A stretch of DNA of 9,842 nucleotides from positions 1-9,842 of the forward strand of contig JASLAA010000156.1 of the NCBI GenBank assembly GCA_030147325.1, in the 5' to 3' direction. This document shows positions 5,733 to 9,842 of this stretch, piece after piece (within the stretch, counting starts at the first letter, position 1; every line of letters begins with the position of its first letter). Origin of the DNA: Arthrobacter sp. (GTDB lineage Bacteria > Actinomycetota > Actinomycetes > Actinomycetales > Micrococcaceae). The notes under the pieces were generated by a model that was given only the letters and a program-made list of their open reading frames with translations, was not told the origin of the DNA and ran no database searches. The translations under genes and the position numbers were made by a program.

Positions 5733-7855
5733 GCTTCGAACGCTACGAGGAACTGGCCGGACTCGTCCCCACCGAGGTCGTCACCCACTCCTACGTCCAG
5801 GACATCACCCTTCCGGAGAGTGCCGGAGTCCTCGCGCTGATCACGCTCGACAACGACCTCGATCACTCGAAGCCCACCACTCTGGGGCCCACCACACTCG
5901 TCGAGTTCGGCAGGACCCTCGAGGGCCTCAAGGACCGCGCCGCGAAGGGCGAGATCCAGGCCGTGGCCGTCACCGGCAAGCCGTACTTCCTCGTCGCGGG
6001 AGCCGACCTCAGCACCGTCAAGAGTGTCAGGTCCGAACATCTGGGCAGGCTCATGGCCGAGCTCGGTCACGAGGCGTACGACCTCCTCGATGACATGGGT
6101 GTGCCGAGCTTCGCATTCATCAACGGTGTCGCGCTCGGCGGCGGCCTCGAGATCGCCCTCGCGGCCAACTACCGCACGGTGTCCTCCGGGGCCAACGGCA
6201 TCGGCCTTCCCGAGGCCTTCATCGGACTCGTCCCCGGATGGGGCGGCGTCTACCGGCTGCCGCGCCTGATCGGTCCCGCGAACGCGGTCACGGTGATGAT
6301 CGAGAACCCGCTGAGCAACAACCGCAGCCTGAACGGCACGGCGGCCTTCGAGCTCGGGATCGCGGACGCCCTGTTCGAACCCGCCGACTACCTCGAACAG
6401 TCACTCCTCTGGGCTGCACGGATCCTCACCGACCGCGCGGAGGCCGACGCCGTCGCGCAGCGCCGGGTTGAGCGGGCGCAGTACGACGACGCGACCTGGA
6501 CCGCGGCAGTGGCGGCCGGCCGTTCCTTCGTCGAGGCGAAGACGAGCAATGCCGCCCCGGCGCCGGCCCGTGTCCTGGACCTGCTCGAGGCCGGGCTCAC
6601 CCTGTCCCGGGCGGATTCCGCCGCGGCGGAGTGCACGGCGCTGGCCGAGCTGATGCAGACACCCGAGTTCCATGCCACGGTCTACGCCTTCCTGGACCTG
6701 GTGCAGAAGCGGGGCAAGCGCCCCGCGGGTGCTCCGGACAGGAAGCTAGCGCGCCCCGTCGGGAAGGTCGGCGTCGTCGGTGCGGGCCTCATGGCGAGCC
6801 AGCTTGCGCTGCTGTTCGCCCGGCAGCTCCACGTGCCCGTGGTGCTGACGGATATCGACCAGGCTCGCGTGGACAAGGGCGTCGCGTACGTGCATGCCGA
6901 GATCGACAAGCTGCTCGGTAGGAAACGCCTGTCCCAGGACGCGGCGAACCGCACGAAGGCGCTCGTGACCGGTTCGGTGTCGAAGGACGTCTTCGCGGAC
7001 GCGGACTTCGTGATCGAGGCCGTCTTCGAGGAGATGTCCGTGAAGAAGCAGGTCTTCGCCGAGGTGGAGGCGGTCGTCTCCCCCGAGTGCATCCTCGCGA
7101 CCAATACCTCGTCCCTCTCCGTCGCCGAGATGGCCGCCGACCTCGAACACCCTGAGCGCGTGGTCGGCTTCCATTTCTTCAACCCGGTGGCGGCCATGCC
7201 GCTTCTCGAAGTGGTTCGTGCGCCCAGGACCGACGATGCCGTACTGGCAACCGCCTTCGTCGTCGCCAAGGGCCTGAAGAAGAATGCCGTGCTCGTGCAG
7301 GACGCTCCGGCTTTCGTGGTCAATCGCATCCTCGGGCGCATGTTCGGCGAGATCACCGCGGTCTTCGACGAGGGGACCGAGGCCGGAACGGCGGACAACG
7401 CCCTGCGCCCGATGGGGCTGCCCATGACGCCGTTCAGGCTGTTGGCCCTGGTGGGCCTGCCCGTCGGCCAGCACGTGCAGGAGTCCCTGCACGCCGCCTT
7501 CGGGGAGCGCTTCCACGTATCCGCGAACCAGCAGAAACTGATCGATGCGGGAGTCAGGGGGCTGTGGGAGAAGCAGGAGGACGGCTCCTCCACCGTCCCC
7601 GACGCCACACTGGCCCTCATGGAGCGCGGTACGTCCCCCTCGACCGCGGAAGAGGTGCTGCGCCGCACGCAGGACGCCCTGGCGGACGAGATCGGGCGCA
7701 TGCTCTCCGAGGGCGTCGTCGCGGCTCCCGAGGACATAGACCTCTGCATGATCATGGGTGCCGGCTGGCCGTTGCACCTCGGTGGTATCACGCCCTATCT
7801 CGACCGCGTCGGAGCGTCCGAGCGCGTCAATGACAGGACCTTCCACCAGGCCTGA
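5729..7855 (+). CDS. fadB: Fatty-oxidation alpha subunit: enoyl-CoA hydratase / 3-hydroxyacyl-CoA dehydrogenase, FadB-like
   Basis: A 708-residue bifunctional enzyme that hydrates enoyl-CoA and then oxidises L-3-hydroxyacyl-CoA with NAD+. It likely forms the multienzyme complex with FadA. The crotonase domain (about 1-320) keeps both catalytic acids: Glu141 in GGGLEIALAANYR and Glu162 in GLPEAFIGLVPGWGG. The NAD-binding domain starts at about 345 with VGVVGAGLMA (Gly351, Gly353). The dehydrogenase residues are complete: Ser461 in NTSSLSV, His482 and Glu494 in HFFNPVAAMPLLEVV, and Asn532 in VVNRI. C-terminal 3HCDH domains fill the remainder, and the length is close to E. coli FadB (about 729). 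ATG 5729 overlaps the fadA stop by 4 bp and has AGGA at 5719-5722 with a 6-nt spacer. Gene order is fadA then fadB, the reverse of E. coli fadBA and the same as mycobacterial fadA-fadB. Confidence 0.95.
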   Translation: MSFERYEELAGLVPTEVVTHSYVQDITLPESAGVLALITLDNDLDHSKPTTLGPTTLVEFGRTLEGLKDRAAKGEIQAVAVTGKPYFLVAGADLSTVKSVRSEHLGRLMAELGHEAYDLLDDMGVPSFAFINGVALGGGLEIALAANYRTVSSGANGIGLPEAFIGLVPGWGGVYRLPRLIGPANAVTVMIENPLSNNRSLNGTAAFELGIADALFEPADYLEQSLLWAARILTDRAEADAVAQRRVERAQYDDATWTAAVAAGRSFVEAKTSNAAPAPARVLDLLEAGLTLSRADSAAAECTALAELMQTPEFHATVYAFLDLVQKRGKRPAGAPDRKLARPVGKVGVVGAGLMASQLALLFARQLHVPVVLTDIDQARVDKGVAYVHAEIDKLLGRKRLSQDAANRTKALVTGSVSKDVFADADFVIEAVFEEMSVKKQVFAEVEAVVSPECILATNTSSLSVAEMAADLEHPERVVGFHFFNPVAAMPLLEVVRAPRTDDAVLATAFVVAKGLKKNAVLVQDAPAFVVNRILGRMFGEITAVFDEGTEAGTADNALRPMGLPMTPFRLLALVGLPVGQHVQESLHAAFGERFHVSANQQKLIDAGVRGLWEKQEDGSSTVPDATLALMERGTSPSTAEEVLRRTQDALADEIGRMLSEGVVAAPEDIDLCMIMGAGWPLHLGGITPYLDRVGASERVNDRTFHQA

Positions 7856-7861
7856 TCCGGA

Positions 7862-7876
7862 CCGGGTGCATCCCGG
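7862..7876 (+). terminator. Possible terminator hairpin after fadB
   Basis: CCGGG (7862-7866) and CCCGG (7872-7876) pair around TGCAT, 7 nt after the fadB stop. An outer pair GGCCTG (7849-7854) / CAGGCC (7882-7887) could extend the structure. There is no T run, though the following 20 nt are pyrimidine-rich. Confidence 0.4.
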
Positions 7877-7921
7877 GGGTGCAGGCCGCTCGTTCCGCTT
7901 CCCTCTTCCCGCGCCGGACGC

Positions 7922-7927
7922 TAGGTT
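7922..7927 (+). promoter_or_regulatory. Putative -10 element (TAGGTT) for the VOC gene
   Basis: TAGGTT fits TANNNT and ends exactly 6 nt before ATG 7934. There is no SD before the ATG, so a leaderless transcript is likely. A poor -35 (TTCCCT, 7899-7904) lies 17 bp upstream. The same hexamer and spacing precede the aldo/keto reductase gene on the other strand. Confidence 0.5.
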
Positions 7928-7933
7928 TGCTCG

Positions 7934-8284
7934 ATGGAAGCGAAAGCAGTCACCGTCGGAATACCGGTTCGTGATCTCGAGTCGGCCGTCTCCTGGTATC
8001 GGGCAGCTTTCGACCTGGGCGAGCCCGACCAGGTGCCGATGGAGGGGCTGGTCGAGTTCGACCTCGGTTCCTTCTGGCTCCAGCTCGCACTCGCTCCTCA
8101 GCTGGCCGGCCAGGAAGGTCTCTCCGTCACCATCAGCGTCGAGGACGCATCCAAGGAGCAGGCGAGCTTCGTGGAACGTGGTCTCGGGGTCACGGAGGTG
8201 CAACGCGTCGAGGGTGTGGTCGACTTCTTCGAGCTCACCGATCCGGACGGAAACAGGATCGGTTTCGTGACCGAACTGAACTGA
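7934..8284 (+). CDS. VOC (glyoxalase/bleomycin-resistance fold) family protein
   Basis: A small 116-residue single-domain protein of the vicinal oxygen chelate superfamily. The fold is indicated by VGIPVRDLESAVSWYRAAFDLG (first beta-alpha-beta unit), the middle strand LSVTISVED, and the closing ELTDPDGNRIGFV motif. The positions that usually hold metal-binding residues seem to be replaced: VGI instead of an initial His, VTI instead of the second His, and RIGFV instead of the usual RIEL-type Glu. It may therefore be a non-metal ligand-binding or sequestering member rather than a glyoxalase or dioxygenase. Substrate unknown. It lies 78 bp after fadB and probably has its own promoter, so membership of the fad operon is unlikely. 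It is convergent with the aldo/keto reductase gene. Confidence 0.85.
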   Translation: MEAKAVTVGIPVRDLESAVSWYRAAFDLGEPDQVPMEGLVEFDLGSFWLQLALAPQLAGQEGLSVTISVEDASKEQASFVERGLGVTEVQRVEGVVDFFELTDPDGNRIGFVTELN

Positions 8285-8304
8285 TCATTGAAGGTCCGCC
8301 CGGT

Positions 8305-8319
8305 CCGGTCAGGGACTGG
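8305..8319. terminator. Weak hairpin between convergent VOC and aldo/keto reductase genes
   Basis: CCGGTC (8305-8310) and GACTGG (8314-8319) form a 6-bp stem with one G-T pair and a 3-nt loop, 20 nt after the VOC stop. It is the best structure I could find in the 106-bp convergent gap. There is no T tract on either side, so its role as a terminator is uncertain. Confidence 0.2.
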
Positions 8320-8390
8320 TCAGCGGGCAGGCCCACGGATCTCGACACCGCCGGAACCGCCCTCGACCCCTGCTCGCAGTGATGCCTCCG

Positions 8391-9356
8391 TCAGGCCGCC
8401 GGGCGCGGGAAGATGCGGTCCAGCTCGGCGAGATCCTCGTCCGACGGCGTCCACTCGGCCGCCGCCGCGTTCTGGCGAACCTGCTCCGGCGTCGTCGCCC
8501 CCGCGATGACCGATCCCACCGACGGCTGCGCGGCGAGCCAGGAGAAGGCGACCTGGACCTCGCTCACTCCGCGTTCGGAGGCGAAGGCGGAGAAGGCCTC
8601 CAGCTGGTCCCAGTCCGCGGTCTCCAGCACGTTCTTCCGGGAGTGCGTCAGCCTGCTTCCGGCGGGCACCTCGTCGCGGCGGTACTTGCCCGTGAGGAGT
8701 CCGTTGGCGAGCGGGAAGTAGGGCAGGACGCCGAGCCCGTAGGCTTCCACTGCTGGAATCACTTCGCGCTCGAGCCGGCGATCCAGCAGGCTGTAGGGGT
8801 TCTGCGCCGAGATGAACGGGGTGTAACCGCCGCTGCGCGCCGTGAATTCGGCTTCTGCGATCTGCCAGCCGGCGAAGTTGGAGTGCCCGAGGTAGCGCAC
8901 CTTTCCGCTTGTCACGAGATCGTCGAGGGCCGCGAGGGTCTCCTCGACCGGTGTCAGGGCATCCGGCGCGTGGTACTGGTAGAGGTCGATCCACTCGGTG
9001 CCGAGCCGGGTCAGTGACGCCTCGACCGCACGGATGATGTAGCGCCGGGAGCCGCGGGCGCCCCAGTCGGGCCCGTTCACGCCGTCCATGTCGAGACCGA
9101 ACTTGGTGGCGAGGACGACGTCGTCGCGCCGGCCCTGGAGGGCCTTGCCCAGTTGGACCTCGCTGACGCCCGGTGCCCGGCCGTACATGTCCGCCACGTC
9201 GAAGAGTGTGATGCCGGCGTCCATCGCGGCCAGGACGACGGCGTCGGTGCCCTCCTGCGACTCCGAGGAGGTGCCGGCCCTGCCCAGGTTGTTGCAGCCG
9301 AGCCCGACGGTGGAAACGCTGAGTCCGGAGGAACCCAGTCTGCGGTAGGTCATCAT
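8391..9356 (-). CDS. Aldo/keto reductase
   Basis: A 321-residue NADPH-type aldo/keto reductase (AKR), a cytosolic TIM-barrel enzyme reducing aldehydes or ketones; the physiological substrate cannot be told. The catalytic tetrad is complete: Asp53 and Tyr58 in FDVADMYG, Lys85 in LATKFGLDM, and His129 in LYQYHAPD. GHSNFAGWQIAEA is the usual AKR strand and helix after the active site, and the C-terminal region (VIAGATTPEQVRQN) contains the cofactor-phosphate binding loop. It resembles the branch that includes YghZ/L-glyceraldehyde-3-phosphate reductase-type proteins. The protein starts Met-Met; the first ATG (9354-9356) is chosen because TAGGTT lies exactly 6 nt upstream of it. AGG four bases before the ATG is at most a weak SD. 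It lies 65 bp downstream of ndk, with a strong hairpin between, so it is probably transcribed on its own. Confidence 0.92.
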   Translation of the reverse strand: MMTYRRLGSSGLSVSTVGLGCNNLGRAGTSSESQEGTDAVVLAAMDAGITLFDVADMYGRAPGVSEVQLGKALQGRRDDVVLATKFGLDMDGVNGPDWGARGSRRYIIRAVEASLTRLGTEWIDLYQYHAPDALTPVEETLAALDDLVTSGKVRYLGHSNFAGWQIAEAEFTARSGGYTPFISAQNPYSLLDRRLEREVIPAVEAYGLGVLPYFPLANGLLTGKYRRDEVPAGSRLTHSRKNVLETADWDQLEAFSAFASERGVSEVQVAFSWLAAQPSVGSVIAGATTPEQVRQNAAAAEWTPSDEDLAELDRIFPRPAA

Positions 9357-9362
9357 GGGCCT

Positions 9363-9368
9363 AACCTA
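9363..9368 (-). promoter_or_regulatory. Putative -10 element (TAGGTT) for the aldo/keto reductase gene
   Basis: Read on the minus strand, TAGGTT is followed by AGGCCC and the ATG, a 6-nt gap identical to that of the VOC gene. The corresponding -35 position (TGTGCC at 9391-9386) is poor and lies within the hairpin at 9379-9403. Confidence 0.5.
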
Positions 9369-9378
9369 CCAAAGCAGT

Positions 9379-9403
9379 TGCCCCGGGCACATGACCCGGG
9401 GCA
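9379..9403 (-). terminator. Terminator hairpin after ndk
   Basis: TGCCCCGGG (9379-9387) and CCCGGGGCA (9395-9403) form a perfect 9-bp stem with a 7-nt loop, starting 18 nt downstream of the ndk stop on the minus strand. No long T run follows (ACTGCTTTGG), but such T-poor hairpins are common in actinobacteria. It is the strongest terminator-like structure in the window. Confidence 0.65.
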
Positions 9404-9421
9404 CCTGTCGCTGGTGCGGCG

Positions 9422-9838
9422 TCAGGAGAACCAGATGCCGATCTCGCGTTCCGCGGACTCCGCCGAGTCTGATCCGTGGACGAGGTTCTGCTGCACTTTG
9501 GCGCCCCAGTCACGGCCCAGATCGCCGCGGATGGTGCCCGGTGCCGCGGTCGTCGGCTCCGTTGTCCCGGCGAGGGAACGAAATCCCTCGATCACGCGCT
9601 GGCCCTCGAAGACGGCGGCGACCACCGGTCCGCTGAGCATGAACTCGACGAGCGGTTCGAAGAACGGCTTGCCGACGTGCTCGGCGTAGTGCTCCTCGAG
9701 CAGCTCGCGGGTGGCCCGCACCTGCTTCAGTTCGGCGATGGTGTAGCCCTTCGCCTCGATGCGGGACAGGATGGTGCCGGTCAGTCCGCGGGACACGCCG
9801 TCGGGCTTGACGAGGACGAGGGTGCGCTCAACGCTCAT
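9422..9838 (-). CDS. ndk: Nucleoside diphosphate kinase
   Basis: A complete 138-residue NDP kinase, which transfers the gamma-phosphate from ATP to nucleoside diphosphates through a phospho-histidine to maintain NTP and dNTP pools in the cytosol. The N-terminal motif TLVLVKPDGVSRG carries Lys11. RVIEGFRSLAGTTEP and PGTIRGDLG (Arg87, Arg104) bind nucleotide phosphates. The active-site His121 lies in NLVHGSDSAESAEREI, the family signature. The length is standard. The ATG is 4 bases from the window edge, so its SD and promoter are not visible. A hairpin follows the stop and separates it from the aldo/keto reductase gene. Confidence 0.97.
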   Translation of the reverse strand: MSVERTLVLVKPDGVSRGLTGTILSRIEAKGYTIAELKQVRATRELLEEHYAEHVGKPFFEPLVEFMLSGPVVAAVFEGQRVIEGFRSLAGTTEPTTAAPGTIRGDLGRDWGAKVQQNLVHGSDSAESAEREIGIWFS

Positions 9839-9842
9839 GGGT

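Noticed and set aside
6746..8203. 485-codon minus-strand open frame opposite fadB and the VOC gene
   Set aside because: It crosses two clearly coding plus-strand genes and their intergenic gap, has a low-complexity composition rich in G, R, H, D and E, and shows no known motif. It is a composition artefact.
1..9842. Novel defence, mobile or secondary-metabolite system
   Set aside because: Nearly all of the sequence is accounted for by recognisable core-metabolism genes in usual lengths. No direct-repeat arrays, transposase, integrase or toxin-antitoxin-like small gene pairs were seen.

Overview
The window is GC-rich chromosomal DNA with dense, ordinary housekeeping genes. Starts are often GTG, neighbouring genes overlap by 4 bp, and several starts lack a Shine-Dalgarno (SD) sequence. 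DUF3000 next to an RNase D with HRDC domains, and fadA placed before fadB, point to an actinobacterium. The DUF6421-like / SDR / threonine aldolase cluster makes a Micrococcaceae member (Arthrobacter-like) most likely. That assignment is by recognition, not by a search. I see no mobile elements, CRISPR arrays, tRNA or rRNA genes.

Layout. (1) 1-2229, plus strand: the 3' end of a DUF6421-like gene, an SDR oxidoreductase coupled to it by a GTGA overlap, and a PLP-dependent threonine aldolase-like enzyme with its own putative promoter. (2) 2288-4395, plus: DUF3000 protein and ribonuclease D. (3) 4423-7855, plus: a two-gene beta-oxidation operon, fadA (thiolase) and fadB (hydratase/3-hydroxyacyl-CoA dehydrogenase), overlapping by ATGA. 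Just upstream is a near-perfect 30-bp palindrome that covers the predicted -10 element. (4) 7934-8284, plus: a small VOC-fold protein. (5) 8391-9838, minus: an aldo/keto reductase and nucleoside diphosphate kinase (ndk), converging on the VOC gene.

How they work together. FadA and FadB should form the two-subunit complex that carries out the last three steps of fatty-acid beta-oxidation. The palindrome suggests that a repressor, not encoded here, switches both genes together. The other genes look like independently expressed units.

I found no evidence of a new defence, mobile or biosynthetic system. The two signals most worth following are the fadAB operator/promoter and a repeated arrangement in which a -10-like hexamer lies exactly 6 nt upstream of four start codons. 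The latter implies leaderless mRNAs.
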